Shown here: piece by piece, positions 17,225-26,212 of the stretch
How positions within the stretch are numbered: the first letter of the stretch is position 1
Layout of the letters: the number at the start of each line of letters is the position of its first letter
NCBI RefSeq assembly: GCF_014203395.1
Contig: NZ_JACHIW010000001.1
Coordinates: forward strand, 1,922,001 to 1,986,000
Direction: 5' to 3'
Source: Saccharopolyspora phatthalungensis
Lineage (GTDB): Bacteria; Actinomycetota; Actinomycetes; Mycobacteriales; Pseudonocardiaceae
Length of the DNA stretch: 64,000 nucleotides
Made by a program: the position numbers and the translations under genes
Notes under the pieces: generated by a model
The model's input: the letters and a program-made list of their open reading frames with translations, nothing else
What the model was told of the DNA's origin: nothing
Database searches by the model: none

Positions 17225-17724
17225 CACACGTCACCTCCCTCCGCTAGGGGCCCGAGTCGCTTGCGCAACGTCGCCAACGCCTTGCTGGCCTGGCTCTTCA
17301 CCGTTCCGCAGCTGACCCCCAGGGTGTCGGCGATCTCGAGTTCGGAAAGTCCCTCGTAGTAACGCAGCACGACCACCGCGCGTTGCCTTGGCGGGAGCGA
17401 TTTCAGCGCGACCCACACCGGCTCGTGTTCCAGGCGATCCTTCTGGACGGCGGCGGGGACGTCCGGGAAGTCGGCGAGCAGCGTTTCCCGGCGCGCCCGC
17501 CGCCAACGGCTCACGTGCGTGTTCGCCATCGCCTTGCGCACGTAGGCGCTGGGGTCATCGCAGTTCCGGCTGATCTTCGCCCAGCGCGCGCCGACCTTCT
17601 CCAGCACGGTCTGCACCAGGTCCGCAGCGTCGTGTGGATTGCCGGTCAGGGCATGGCCGTAGCGGATCAGCCCGGGTAGCGCTACCCGGACGAACTCCGC
17701 GAAGTCATCTTCTGTCGCCGCCAT
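17224..17724 (-). CDS. SigE-family ECF RNA polymerase sigma factor
   Basis: Seen: ATG 17724 follows a G-rich RBS (GGGGGG) by ~3-5 nt; an in-frame start at 17802 would add 26 residues without RBS support. The 166-residue protein has sigma-2 (FAEFVRVALPGLIRYGHALTGNPHDAADLVQTVL) and sigma-4 (LKSLPPRQRAVVVLRYYEGLSELEIADTLGVSCGTVKSQASKAL with HTH). Known: SigE-type ECF factors direct core polymerase to stress promoters. It is coupled to the membrane protein gene that follows, its likely regulator. Targets cannot be read from this window. Confidence 0.93.
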   Translation of the reverse strand: MAATEDDFAEFVRVALPGLIRYGHALTGNPHDAADLVQTVLEKVGARWAKISRNCDDPSAYVRKAMANTHVSRWRRARRETLLADFPDVPAAVQKDRLEHEPVWVALKSLPPRQRAVVVLRYYEGLSELEIADTLGVSCGTVKSQASKALATLRKRLGPLAEGGDV

Positions 17725-18067
17725 GTCCCCCCGACGCGCCCGCCCGTGGTAGACGCCGGACGCCTCGGCGGCGGTCGGCACTGCGGGCAGGTGCGCGGTC
17801 ACCCCTCCACCTCCTCAACGTCAAATATCGCCGTGGAGGTACACGCCGCTACGCATTGATCGGTTGCCTAACTAGGACATTGATCACTCGTTCGGCGCAA
17901 TGAACCCGTCGGGTTCGGGAAACGGCGTCGTGCGGCCCGGTGCACCGCTAATGCACCCCGCCGAAGCCGTTTCCCGAGCGGCATTCCCAAGCGGCTGTTC
18001 GCCGACACCTAATGTCCACTATGGACACGATGGCGAGGCCTGCCGCGACGGATCGGAAGTGGTGTTG
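17725..18067. other. Gene-free stretch with large inverted repeat
   Basis: No supported gene. It contains a perfect 12-bp inverted repeat (17915-17926, TCGGGAAACGGC, against 17966-17977) with a nested stem GGTGCA/TGCACC (17939-17944, 17952-17957), and a short palindrome TGTCCACTATGGACA at 18013-18027. The stem is placed downstream of the DUF5926 gene and upstream of the sigma gene, so it probably serves as a terminator, and the rest as sigma promoter region. Confidence 0.6.
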
Positions 18068-19018
18068 TCAGCGGATGGTGATCTGGCGACCGCGGAGGCC
18101 ATCACGGGCCCGCCGCTCCGCGGCGTTCAGCGGCTCGGTGTCCAGCGAGCCGAGGGCCTCGGCCAGCCGACGCCCGAGCTCCGCGGCGGGTTCGTCCCAC
18201 TCGCGCGCGTGCTTCTCGCGGTCGAGGTCCCACACCGGCACCAACAGGCCGTGCGCGCGGAACGACCCCGCGTACCTGCTGTCCTCGCCGAGCGCGAGCT
18301 CGCCCCGGGCCGACAGCCGCGCGAGCGCTGCGAGCAGCTGTTCCTCCGGCTCCGGGCGCACCCACCGCAGGTGGGCCTTCTCCCCGGCGTCGACCCAGTA
18401 GGCGGATTCCACACCTTCGGCGGTCAGCCGTTCAGTCGGCATGATCGCCGCGTTGGCCCGCTCCAGGGACAACGCCACCTCTCCGGTCGGCTCCACGTCT
18501 TCGGGCAGCCACCAGGAAAAGTCCTTGTGCAGCTCGACATCCAGCGGCGCGACCGGGTCGAGGAGGTCCTGCAAGCGGGGCGGGACGGCGCCGACCTCGG
18601 CCGTCTCCGGGCCCACCACCGACAGCGTTTCACCGAGCTCGGCGGAGCGCACCCAATCCACGGCACGCGCCAGATCTCGGCTGATATCACCGGAATGAGT
18701 CTGCACCTGGAGCCCGATGAAGGCCTTGTCGTCGTTGCGCCGCAATGCGGCGGCGGCCATCGGCAGCACGGTCGCGAGCGTGACCTCGCCGCCGTCGCGC
18801 AACGGCAGCTTGGCCGTCGCCGACGGAACGAACTCGCGCAGCGCCACCAGCTCGCACTCCGCGGCCAAACCCTCGAAGGGCCTGGTCACGATCACGTTGG
18901 CGGCACCTCCGGCGGCACCGTGGCAGGCCTTGTAGCGCTTCCCGGAACCGCACGGGCAGGGCTGGCGCGGTTTGATCCCGATGTCCGCCTGAGGCTTGGG
19001 TGCGGTTCGCTTCGACAC
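18068..19018 (-). CDS. DUF5926 family protein with SEC-C motif
   Basis: Seen: 316 residues. Near the N-terminus is a SEC-C-type zinc motif, CPCGSGKRYKACHG (residues ~21-34), followed by a long domain without recognised catalytic residues. Known: DUF5926 is an actinobacterial family of unknown function; the SEC-C motif is shared with SecA and many small metal-binding proteins. It lies 22 bases upstream (in transcription order) of the GDPD gene's stop, an arrangement common in actinomycetes. Inferred: housekeeping protein, perhaps binding nucleic acid or protein through the zinc knuckle. Confidence 0.88.
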   Translation of the reverse strand: MSKRTAPKPQADIGIKPRQPCPCGSGKRYKACHGAAGGAANVIVTRPFEGLAAECELVALREFVPSATAKLPLRDGGEVTLATVLPMAAAALRRNDDKAFIGLQVQTHSGDISRDLARAVDWVRSAELGETLSVVGPETAEVGAVPPRLQDLLDPVAPLDVELHKDFSWWLPEDVEPTGEVALSLERANAAIMPTERLTAEGVESAYWVDAGEKAHLRWVRPEPEEQLLAALARLSARGELALGEDSRYAGSFRAHGLLVPVWDLDREKHAREWDEPAAELGRRLAEALGSLDTEPLNAAERRARDGLRGRQITIR

Positions 19019-19039
19019 TGCAGATCCCCTCGCTTTCGG

Positions 19040-19891
19040 TCACTTCGTCGTGACGCTACCGAACTGCGCGGGTCTCGATTGAGCCAGGTGGAAGCGGGTG
19101 GATGCGGGTGCGTTGGTGGCCATGAAGCGCACTCCGGCTCGGCGGCACAGCTCGACGTCGGCGACCTCGTCGACGGTCCAGCAGTAAGTGTCGCGCCCGA
19201 GTGCCGCGGCGCGCTCAACGAATCCCGGGTCCTCGCGCAGCAAGCGGATGTCCGGCCCGGCGAGGTCCGCCCACGGCGGCAGCACCCCGGTCCGCCACGA
19301 ACCGCGGAAGCGCTTGAACAGCTGGACCGTCGGCACCCCGGGCGCTGCCTCGCGGAACCGGCGCACCGCCGACTGGGAGAAAGACATCATCAGCACCGGT
19401 GAGCTCTCCGGATCGGCGGGCCCCGCCATGCCGTACCGGGCCAGCAGCGCGACCAGTTTGTGCTCCACCAGCCCGCCGTAGCGGACCGGGTGCTTGGTCT
19501 CGACGAATAGCCGAACCGGCCGCGAGTGGTCCCGGACCATGCCGAGCAGTTCGTCAAGCGTCAGCACGCCGCGCTCGCGCGCGCCCGCCGGGCCGCGAAC
19601 CAACTCGTCCGCGGACCCTGGCAGTTCGTGTCGCCAGCCGGTGAAATCCACCTCCGCCATCGCCGCGACGGTGAGCTCGCTGACCACGCCGCGAGCGTTG
19701 GAAGTCCGGTCGATGCGCCGGTCGTGCACGCACACCAGGTGGCCGTCCCGGCTGACCCGGATATCGCATTCGAGGGCATCGGCGCCCTGTTCGAGGGCCA
19801 GTTCGTAAGCACCGCGGGTGTGCTCGGCGTGGTGTGCCGAGGCGCCTCGGTGCGCAACAACGTCGGGGGTCGGTTGCCGCACGGCGCCCAT
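19040..19891 (-). CDS. Glycerophosphodiester phosphodiesterase
   Basis: Seen: ATG 19891 gives 283 residues; the frame is open further upstream but without family similarity. GDPD motifs are clear: VVAHRGASAHHAEHT (catalytic His-Arg and H-x-E-type segment), ALECDIRVSRDGHLVCVHD (metal-binding E-x-D and catalytic His), RLFVETKH (Glu, Lys) and the C-terminal YCWTVDEV. Known: these TIM-barrel enzymes hydrolyse glycerophosphodiesters to glycerol-3-phosphate and an alcohol. No signal peptide is visible, so it is probably cytoplasmic. It recycles phospholipid head groups or teichoic-type polymers. Confidence 0.92.
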   Translation of the reverse strand: MGAVRQPTPDVVAHRGASAHHAEHTRGAYELALEQGADALECDIRVSRDGHLVCVHDRRIDRTSNARGVVSELTVAAMAEVDFTGWRHELPGSADELVRGPAGARERGVLTLDELLGMVRDHSRPVRLFVETKHPVRYGGLVEHKLVALLARYGMAGPADPESSPVLMMSFSQSAVRRFREAAPGVPTVQLFKRFRGSWRTGVLPPWADLAGPDIRLLREDPGFVERAAALGRDTYCWTVDEVADVELCRRAGVRFMATNAPASTRFHLAQSRPAQFGSVTTK

Positions 19892-20129
19892 TATGGAGGC
19901 GACCTCGATCCACTTCCGGCGTTTGTGACACACCGCAACCACGCCGTGCTGGTGAGCGGTCAACACCGCCCCGCGTCCGCCGCGGCCACTGAAGCCATCG
20001 GCACCCGGTTTCACCAGGTCACGAGCTCGTTCGTGGTCCGGCACGCGGCAAAATCCAACAGCCCCGGGAAGGACCGGCCGCGCGAATGGTCGTCCGGGCG
20101 AGGGCATCGGATGGCCGGCCTGGGCGCCG

Positions 20130-21047
20130 TTAGCGGGGGGCGGTGGTCGGTCGAGCGGCCCGCGGCGGTGGCGGAGCGGCATGGACGGCGCGGACCCTGA
20201 GGTGTTTGAGCTCGGTCGGATCCAGCGGGGCGAGCAGCCGCATCAGGTACTTGATCACCATGACCGTCTGCACCGCGAGGACGGTGACCAGGGCATTGTT
20301 GAGCGCGTGCAGCACGACGCCGTCGGCCAGGGCTTGGACGCTGCCGCGTAATCCCCAGCCGAAGACGAGCCACCCGAGCAGCAGGGTCGCCCCCCACACC
20401 GCCCACCACAGTCGGACGCGCAGGGTCGGGAACGGTCGTACCCCCCGCTTCCGCGCCCCCTCCGCGACGAGCACGGAATGCTCCAGTTCGGCCAGCACCG
20501 AGCCCGGTACGAACAGGTTCAGCCCAGGAACCAGGACGCCGACGACGACCTGCCAGTCCGGCCGGGCGTTACGCACGCCGATGCGCGCAGCAGCCGCAGC
20601 GCGCGCCCGCAGCCCCCACACCACGACCAAGACGCCACAGAGCACGCCCAGCACCCAGAGGATCATGCCGGTCGTGCTGACCAGGGCATCGGAGATGGCT
20701 AGCGGCGTGCGCGGCAATGCGTGACTGCGGCTGATCAGCAGCAGGACGTAGCGCCAGCCCTCCGCGAAGGTTGCCAGGGCCGCCACCACCGCAGTGATCC
20801 ACAGCGTCGCCACCGCGGTTCCCGCGGTGGATTCCGCCCGCGCCATCGGATCCGCGTGCGCCCGCAGCGGCAGCGCCAGCGGCCACCGCCATGCAAGCAG
20901 CGGGAACCCCCAGCGCGGCACGGCCGGATAGGCCGGCGGGCCGGTGTAGCGGCGCGGTCGGCGCGGCGGGCGGATCCGTCGCGGGCCGCCCGGTGGAGTG
21001 GCGATCCACTCCATGGGCGACCCGGGGCCGGGAGGTCGGGCGGTCAC
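20130..21047 (-). CDS. DUF4328 membrane protein
   Basis: Seen: GTG 21047 overlaps the stop of the rhodanese gene (GTGA), setting the start; 305 residues. A Pro/Arg-rich N-terminus of ~60 residues precedes about five or six hydrophobic helices (for example LWITAVVAALATFAEGWRYVLLLI and MILWVLGVLCGVLVVVWGL), with a VLVPGLNLFVPGSVLAELEH segment typical of DUF4328. The C-terminus is Pro/Arg-rich. Known: DUF4328 proteins are actinobacterial membrane proteins of unknown function. Coupled to the rhodanese gene, but no functional link is evident. Confidence 0.82.
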   Translation of the reverse strand: MTARPPGPGSPMEWIATPPGGPRRIRPPRRPRRYTGPPAYPAVPRWGFPLLAWRWPLALPLRAHADPMARAESTAGTAVATLWITAVVAALATFAEGWRYVLLLISRSHALPRTPLAISDALVSTTGMILWVLGVLCGVLVVVWGLRARAAAAARIGVRNARPDWQVVVGVLVPGLNLFVPGSVLAELEHSVLVAEGARKRGVRPFPTLRVRLWWAVWGATLLLGWLVFGWGLRGSVQALADGVVLHALNNALVTVLAVQTVMVIKYLMRLLAPLDPTELKHLRVRAVHAAPPPPRAARPTTAPR

Positions 21048-21403
21048 AGCACGTACGGCTCGCCGTCGGCGTCTTCGGAGACCAGCGGTCGGCCGATGGA
21101 CGACCAGCCGTTCATGCCGCGTTCGACGTTGACCGCATCCCAGCCGTTGGCGTTGAGGTACGCGGTGACCTTCGCCGACCGACCACCGGACCGGCAGACG
21201 ACGTAGACCTGATCGGCCTCCGGGATCTCGTCGAGCCGCTGCACGAGCTCGCTCATCGGGATGTGCACGGCCTCGGGCGCGTGCCCGGCCTGCCACTCGT
21301 TAGCCTCGCGCACGTCGAGCAACACGCTGCCCTCGGGCAGCTGCGCGGGCAGTTCCTCCGGCTGCACGCCGGGCACCTGATGACCGGGGACTGGGGTAGT
21401 CAC
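21044..21403 (-). CDS. Single-domain rhodanese-like protein
   Basis: Seen: 119 residues forming one rhodanese fold: LLDVREANEWQAGHAPEAVHIPMSEL, then the active-site loop YVVCRSGGRSAKV with the catalytic Cys, and ERGMNGW near the C-terminus. Known: such proteins move sulfane sulfur via a Cys persulfide. ATG 21403 is chosen because the family N-terminus starts about 15 residues before LLDVRE. The gene overlaps the DUF4328 gene by 4 bases. Substrate and partner cannot be told. Confidence 0.93.
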   Translation of the reverse strand: MTTPVPGHQVPGVQPEELPAQLPEGSVLLDVREANEWQAGHAPEAVHIPMSELVQRLDEIPEADQVYVVCRSGGRSAKVTAYLNANGWDAVNVERGMNGWSSIGRPLVSEDADGEPYVL

Positions 21404-21601
21404 ACCCCGATGCTGCCACGCCTCGCGTGGTGTCGGCGTGAGACCCGAACGACCTAGACGCCGACCAGGGATTACGCGAGATCGGCCGTTGGTTGCTCAT
21501 GCTTTCGGTGGGAGATCAACGTTTCGAGACCACCACGTGACAGAATGCACTTGTTCGATCCAGTTCCGTTCGCGGAAAATCCACCCGACCGAAAGGAAGC
21601 C

Positions 21602-21820
21602 GTGTCTCGTCGAGCCATTCTCCGCTGGCCTAACGGCAGCGACTGGGGGCATCTCGCGACCGTCCCCGACGACGGCGGGCTGCCGCGGTTCGCGGGGTTC
21701 GTGCGGATGACCGATCAGCGCGTGCAACACCTGCTGGCCCGCACCACGGCCCGCCCTGCCGACGGCGACATGTGGGAAATTCACTTCACGTTCGCCGAGT
21801 GCGAGCTGATCGCCGCGTGA
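21602..21820 (+). CDS. Small hypothetical protein
   Basis: Seen: GTG 21602 follows GAAAGGAAG closely and gives 72 residues (SRRAILRWPNGSDWGHLA... ending AECELIAA). An earlier in-frame ATG at 21545 lacks an RBS. Hydrophilic, no motif. The sequence has a plausible globular composition and ends 112 bases before a shared terminator, which supports a real gene. Family not recognised. Confidence 0.5.
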   Translation: MSRRAILRWPNGSDWGHLATVPDDGGLPRFAGFVRMTDQRVQHLLARTTARPADGDMWEIHFTFAECELIAA

Positions 21821-21931
21821 GAGCCGGTTGCCAAGCGGCGCAGCCACGCATTCTCGCCTGGACGGTCCCGACACCGCGTGCCGGACTCGCATGAGTCGGG
21901 GATCCGGCGCATCGCAGGCCGTGAACAGCAA

Positions 21932-21966
21932 GGTGCCCCGCCCGGCTGGTGGCCGGACGGGGCACC
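21932..21966. terminator. Bidirectional terminator hairpin
   Basis: GGTGCCCCG (21932-21940) pairs with 21958-21966, with an inner GC-rich stem. It lies between the convergent small hypothetical gene (stop 21820) and the symporter gene (stop 21987). Confidence 0.75.
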
Positions 21967-21986
21967 CGCCTTCGGGAAGGAGCAAT

Positions 21987-23603
21987 TCAGTGCGTGATCG
22001 CCTTCTCCGAACCGGCACCGGTCAGCGACCGGACCTCCATCTCGGCGTACTTCTGGGCGTTGAGCGGCTCCTTGCTCAGCACGGTCCCGAGGTAGCCGAG
22101 CAGGAAGGACACCGGGATCGACACCAGGCCCGGGTTTTTCAGCGGGAACAGCGCGAAGTCCAGCGACGGGAACATCGATTCCTCGCCACCGGAAACGGCG
22201 GGCGAGAACACGATCAGCACGATGGTGACCGCCAGACCGCCGTAGATGCTCCACAGCGCGCCGTTGGTGTTGAACCGCTTCCAGAACAACGAGTACAGCA
22301 GCGTCGGCAGGTTCGCCGAGGCGGCCACCGCGAAGGCCAGCGCCACCAGGAACGCCACGTTCTGGCCGTTGGCCGCGATGCCGCCCAGGATCGACACGAC
22401 ACCAATGACCACCGCGGTGATCCGGGCGACCCGGACCTCCTGCGCCTTGTCGTCGACCGAGCCTTTCTTGAGCACGTTGGCGTAAATGTCGTGCGCGAAC
22501 GAGGCGGACGCGGTGATGGTCAGCCCGGCGACGACCGCCAGGATCGTCGCGAACGCCACCGCGGAGATGAAGCCGAGCAGCAGCGGGCCGCCGAGTTCCA
22601 GCGCCAGCAGCGGCGCGGCCGAGTTCACCCCGCCCGGCGCCTTCTTGATCACCTCGGACCCGACCAGCGAACCGGCACCGTAGCCCAGCACCAGCGTGAA
22701 CAGGTAGAACAGGCCGATCAGCCAGATCGCCCAGACCACCGAGCGGCGGGCCTCCTTGGCGGTGGGCACGGTGTAGAAGCGCATCAACACGTGCGGCAGA
22801 CCCGCGGTACCGAGCACCAGCGCGATGCCGAGCGAAACGAAGTCCAGCTGGCTGGTCCCGGTCTTGCCGTACTGGGCGCCGGGATTGAGCAGCTTCTCGC
22901 CACCGACGTCGGCGGCCGCGCCGAGCAGCCCGGAGAGGTTGAAGCCGTAGAGGCCGAGCACCCACACCGTCATCACGAAGGCACCGGCGATCAGCAGCGC
23001 CGCCTTGATGATCTGCACCCAGGTGGTGCCGCGCATGCCACCGACCAGCACGTACAGGATCATCAGCGCGCCGACGACGGCGATCACCGCGGCCTGCCCG
23101 GCCTTGCTGGTGATGCCCAGCAGCAGTGCGACCAGGCCACCGGCGCCGGCCATCTGCGCGAGCAGGTAGAAGAACGTCACGGCCAGGGTGGACAGCGACG
23201 CGGCGGTGCGCACCGGACGTTCCTTCATCCGGAAGCTCAGCACGTCGCCCATCGTGTACCTGCCGGTGTTCCGCAACAGCTCGGCGACCAGCAGCAGCGC
23301 CACCAGCCAGGCGACCAAGAAGCCGATGGAGTACAGGAAACCGTCGTAGCCGTAGACCGCGATGGCCCCCGCGATGCCGAGGAACGAGGCCGCCGACAGG
23401 TAGTCACCGGCGATCGCGACGCCGTTCTGCGGGCCGGTGAACGCGTGGCCGGCCGCGTAGTAGTCGGAAGCGGTCTTGGTGTTGCGGCTGGCCCGGAAGA
23501 CGATGATCAGGGTGACCACGACGAACAGCGCGAAGATGCCGATGTTCAGCATCGCGTTGTCGGAGGTGTCGCTCTGGGCCAGTGGGGACAGTGCAGCGAT
23601 CAC
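21987..23603 (-). CDS. Cation/acetate-type solute:sodium symporter (ActP/MctC-like)
   Basis: Seen: GTG 23603 overlaps the stop of the DUF485 gene (GTGA). 538 residues with about 13 hydrophobic helices. SSS-family segments include NGVAIAGDYLSAASFLGIAGAI, the GTAGLPHVLMRFYTVPTAKEAR signature and SASASFAHDIYANVL. Known: this branch (ActP, MctC) takes up acetate, propionate or pyruvate with Na+ or H+, and is commonly preceded by a DUF485 partner, as here. Inferred: short-chain monocarboxylate uptake at the plasma membrane, perhaps controlled by the LytS/LytTR pair encoded upstream. Confidence 0.9.
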   Translation of the reverse strand: MIAALSPLAQSDTSDNAMLNIGIFALFVVVTLIIVFRASRNTKTASDYYAAGHAFTGPQNGVAIAGDYLSAASFLGIAGAIAVYGYDGFLYSIGFLVAWLVALLLVAELLRNTGRYTMGDVLSFRMKERPVRTAASLSTLAVTFFYLLAQMAGAGGLVALLLGITSKAGQAAVIAVVGALMILYVLVGGMRGTTWVQIIKAALLIAGAFVMTVWVLGLYGFNLSGLLGAAADVGGEKLLNPGAQYGKTGTSQLDFVSLGIALVLGTAGLPHVLMRFYTVPTAKEARRSVVWAIWLIGLFYLFTLVLGYGAGSLVGSEVIKKAPGGVNSAAPLLALELGGPLLLGFISAVAFATILAVVAGLTITASASFAHDIYANVLKKGSVDDKAQEVRVARITAVVIGVVSILGGIAANGQNVAFLVALAFAVAASANLPTLLYSLFWKRFNTNGALWSIYGGLAVTIVLIVFSPAVSGGEESMFPSLDFALFPLKNPGLVSIPVSFLLGYLGTVLSKEPLNAQKYAEMEVRSLTGAGSEKAITH

Positions 23604-24133
23604 TTCTGGCCTCCCGCGACCTCGTCCTGCGTGTCCTGCTCAGCGGTCTCGGCGGCACCGTCCTTGACGCCCGTGCCCTTGGCGGCGTCGTCCTTGACTT
23701 CTGCGTCCTTGTCGACCGGGCTCTTCTCGGCAACCTCGTCCGCGCGGTCGTCGGCGGCGGGTGCCTTCTCGGTCACGCCCGTCGCGGTCGCACCCTTCTC
23801 GACGGTGCACCTGATCTCCTCGGCGACCTGGTCGAGGTTCCGGTTGGCGTACCGCACGTACCAGGTTGTGATGGCGAACGTGGACACGAACTGCAGCAGG
23901 CCTAACACGAGGCCGATGTTGATGTTGCCGACCAGTTTGATGCTCATGAAACCGTGCGCGTAGTCGGCGAGCAGCACGTAGACGAGGTACCAGGCCAGGA
24001 ATAACGCCGAGACCGGGAAGACGAAGTTGCGCAGCTTGCGTCGCAGGACGGTGAATTCGGGGCTGCTTTGGGCAGCGGCCCAGGTTTCGGCGTCAATACC
24101 GGACCCGGACCCGAGTTGGTCCGTGGCGCTCAC
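23600..24133 (-). CDS. DUF485 membrane protein with long acidic tail
   Basis: Seen: GTG 24133 follows GGGAGGG by ~5 nt; the frame upstream to 24361 has no RBS or similarity. 177 residues: a DUF485 core with LRRKLRNFVFPVSALFLAWYLVYVLLADYAHGFM and a second helix (NIGLVLGLLQFVSTFAITTWYVRYANRNLDQVAEEIR). A ~65-residue Lys/Glu/Asp/Ala-rich tail follows. Known: DUF485 proteins are two-helix partners of ActP-type symporters. The tail is unusually long for the family, about twice what I expect, and looks disordered. Confidence 0.88.
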   Translation of the reverse strand: MSATDQLGSGSGIDAETWAAAQSSPEFTVLRRKLRNFVFPVSALFLAWYLVYVLLADYAHGFMSIKLVGNINIGLVLGLLQFVSTFAITTWYVRYANRNLDQVAEEIRCTVEKGATATGVTEKAPAADDRADEVAEKSPVDKDAEVKDDAAKGTGVKDGAAETAEQDTQDEVAGGQK

Positions 24134-24426
24134 GATGGCCCTCCCGACGAAGAAAGGCTCCGTCCCGGGTGCCGCCGGTGCGGGAGCCTGCTGATCAGTT
24201 CGACGCGGGAACGCTACGTAGTTCGACCACGGCTGTGAAGACCCGTTGGGAGTACACCAGCTAACGATCGAGTGAAGCTGACCCAGTCCAACGGAGCAAC
24301 TAGCCAAAATTCTTCGCTCTTTCGACGTATTAGTTCGCGATTGAGCCGAAAATTTGAACACTAAAAGTAGTCAAAATGCGGATGAAAATCCACCCGAAGA
24401 GCGCAAAGTCGTGATCGTGATCACTG

Positions 24427-26169
24427 TCAGCGGTGATGGCGCCCCTTGGTCGGCGCCTGCTCCGCGGCACCCGCGCCGAGCCGACCGTCGAAGAAACCGA
24501 GCCGGTCCGGCGCGTGCAGACGCAACATCACCCGGCCGACCCCGTCCGGGACCCGCGCCCGGGTCGCCCGGCTGACCAGATAGGTGACCGCGAACGCGAT
24601 CGGCACCGTGACCAGCGCCGGTTGCCTGGCCAGCGTCGTCCACCAGCCGACCGAATCCCCCGCGAACTGAGTCAGCGCCACCGCGATCAGCACCAGGCTC
24701 CCGCCGGCCACCATGCCGCAGGCGGCCCCGGCCGCGGTCAGCCCACGCCACCAGATCCCGAGCACCAGCATCGGGCAGAACGTCGAAGCGGCCATCGCGA
24801 ACGCCAACCCGACGCTGCGCGCGATGTCGTGGTTGTCCTCAGGCAGCGCCAACAACGTCGGAGCAAGGCAGGCCAGCGCGGCGACCAGCCGGAAATCGAG
24901 CTTCAGGCCGCGCCACGCGACCCGCGACGACAGCACCGAGGCCAGGCTCATCACCAGGCCCGACGAGGCCGACAAGAACGCCGAGAACGCCCCCGCCGCG
25001 GTGATCGCCGCGAGCAGCCCGCCCGCCCAATTACCCAGCATCGCTTGCGGTAGCAGCAAAACCGCCGCATCGGCCTCGCCGGTGACCAGCAGCTGCGGCA
25101 CGTACAGCCGGGACAGCAGCCCGAAGATCGTCGGGAAAAGGTAGAAGGCGCCGAGCATCACGAGCACGTAGAGCGTGGTGCGGCGCGCGCCGGTCCCGCT
25201 CGGGTTGGTGTAAAAGCGAGCCAGCACGTGCGGCAGCCCCATCGTGCCCAGGAAGGTCGCGATGAACACCGAATACGTTTCGAACAGGCCGCGAAACCCC
25301 TCGTTCTGCGGCCGCAACCAATCGGCGTTGTTCGGGTCTGCCCCCGAGACGACCGGAGTCGCCGCGCCCGCCGGGAACCGCAACTCGGTGCCCGCCGCCA
25401 TCGAATACTCGCCGGGCTGCAGGTAGAGGGTGTCGGCGCCGTCGGCCAGCCACACCGGCTCGCGCACCTGCAGCCGCACGTCGGTGTCGAGGTGCACGGT
25501 CGTGTCCCGCTGGAAGACCGGCGGTAGCGGTTCATCGAGCGCCTGATGCTGCGGCTCGGTCAGGAACACCAAGAACAGCACGAACGCGGGCAACGTGATC
25601 GCGAACAGCTTCGCCCAGTACTGGAAACCCTGCACCAGCGTTACGGCCCGCAACGCGCCGGTCAACACGCTGGTCAGCACGATCATCGCGACGGCGCAAA
25701 CCCCCACCCAGTAAGGAACTCCGACGATCGCCGCCAGGGCCAGCCCGGCGGCCTGCAACTGCGGCACCAGGTAGAGCCAGCCGATCACCACCACCAGCAC
25801 GGTGCATAGCGCCCGCAAGTGCAGCGAATCCAGCCGCGCCTCGGCGAAATCCGGCAACGTGTATGCGCCGGAGCGGCGCATCGGCGCGGCGACGAACAGC
25901 ATCAACGCCAGGTATCCGGCGGTGAAGCCGATCGGGTACCACAGCGCGTCGGCGCCGTCCTTGAGCACCAGGCCCGCGACGCCCAGGAACGACGCGGCCG
26001 ACAGGTACTCACCGGAGATCGCCACGGCATTGCGCTCTTCGGGCACCAGCTGCCGCGCGGCGGAGAGGTCTGAAGTGGTGCGCGCCGACCGGGAACCCCA
26101 GATTCCGATGCCGAGGGTCGCCGCGACGATCAGCACTATGCCTAACAGGGACCAAGAACTCGAAACCAT
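24427..26169 (-). CDS. Second solute:sodium symporter with large extracytoplasmic insertion
   Basis: Seen: ATG 26169 (MVSSSWSLLGIVLI) is preceded by a GGGGCGG stretch; ATG 26199 would add ten residues. 580 residues. SSS signatures: RNAVAISGEYLSAASFLGVAGLVL, GTMGLPHVLARFYTNPSGTGARR and FSAFLSASSGLVMSLASVL. Between the sixth and seventh hydrophobic segments is an insertion of ~90 polar residues (LTEPQHQALDEPLPPVF... to ...DWLRPQNEGF), absent from its paralogue at 21987-23603. Known: SSS permeases with such a loop occur next to LytS/LytTR systems. Inferred: carboxylate uptake or sensing. Substrate unknown. Confidence 0.87.
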   Translation of the reverse strand: MVSSSWSLLGIVLIVAATLGIGIWGSRSARTTSDLSAARQLVPEERNAVAISGEYLSAASFLGVAGLVLKDGADALWYPIGFTAGYLALMLFVAAPMRRSGAYTLPDFAEARLDSLHLRALCTVLVVVIGWLYLVPQLQAAGLALAAIVGVPYWVGVCAVAMIVLTSVLTGALRAVTLVQGFQYWAKLFAITLPAFVLFLVFLTEPQHQALDEPLPPVFQRDTTVHLDTDVRLQVREPVWLADGADTLYLQPGEYSMAAGTELRFPAGAATPVVSGADPNNADWLRPQNEGFRGLFETYSVFIATFLGTMGLPHVLARFYTNPSGTGARRTTLYVLVMLGAFYLFPTIFGLLSRLYVPQLLVTGEADAAVLLLPQAMLGNWAGGLLAAITAAGAFSAFLSASSGLVMSLASVLSSRVAWRGLKLDFRLVAALACLAPTLLALPEDNHDIARSVGLAFAMAASTFCPMLVLGIWWRGLTAAGAACGMVAGGSLVLIAVALTQFAGDSVGWWTTLARQPALVTVPIAFAVTYLVSRATRARVPDGVGRVMLRLHAPDRLGFFDGRLGAGAAEQAPTKGRHHR

Positions 26170-26212
26170 CGCACCGCGCCGCCCCAGGTGTGTGGACATT
26201 CGTAGTCGATCA

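Noticed and set aside
21828..23963. 711-codon plus-strand open frame
   Set aside because: Antisense to the symporter and DUF485 genes. The translation is a low-complexity Arg/Gln/His string typical of GC-rich shadows.
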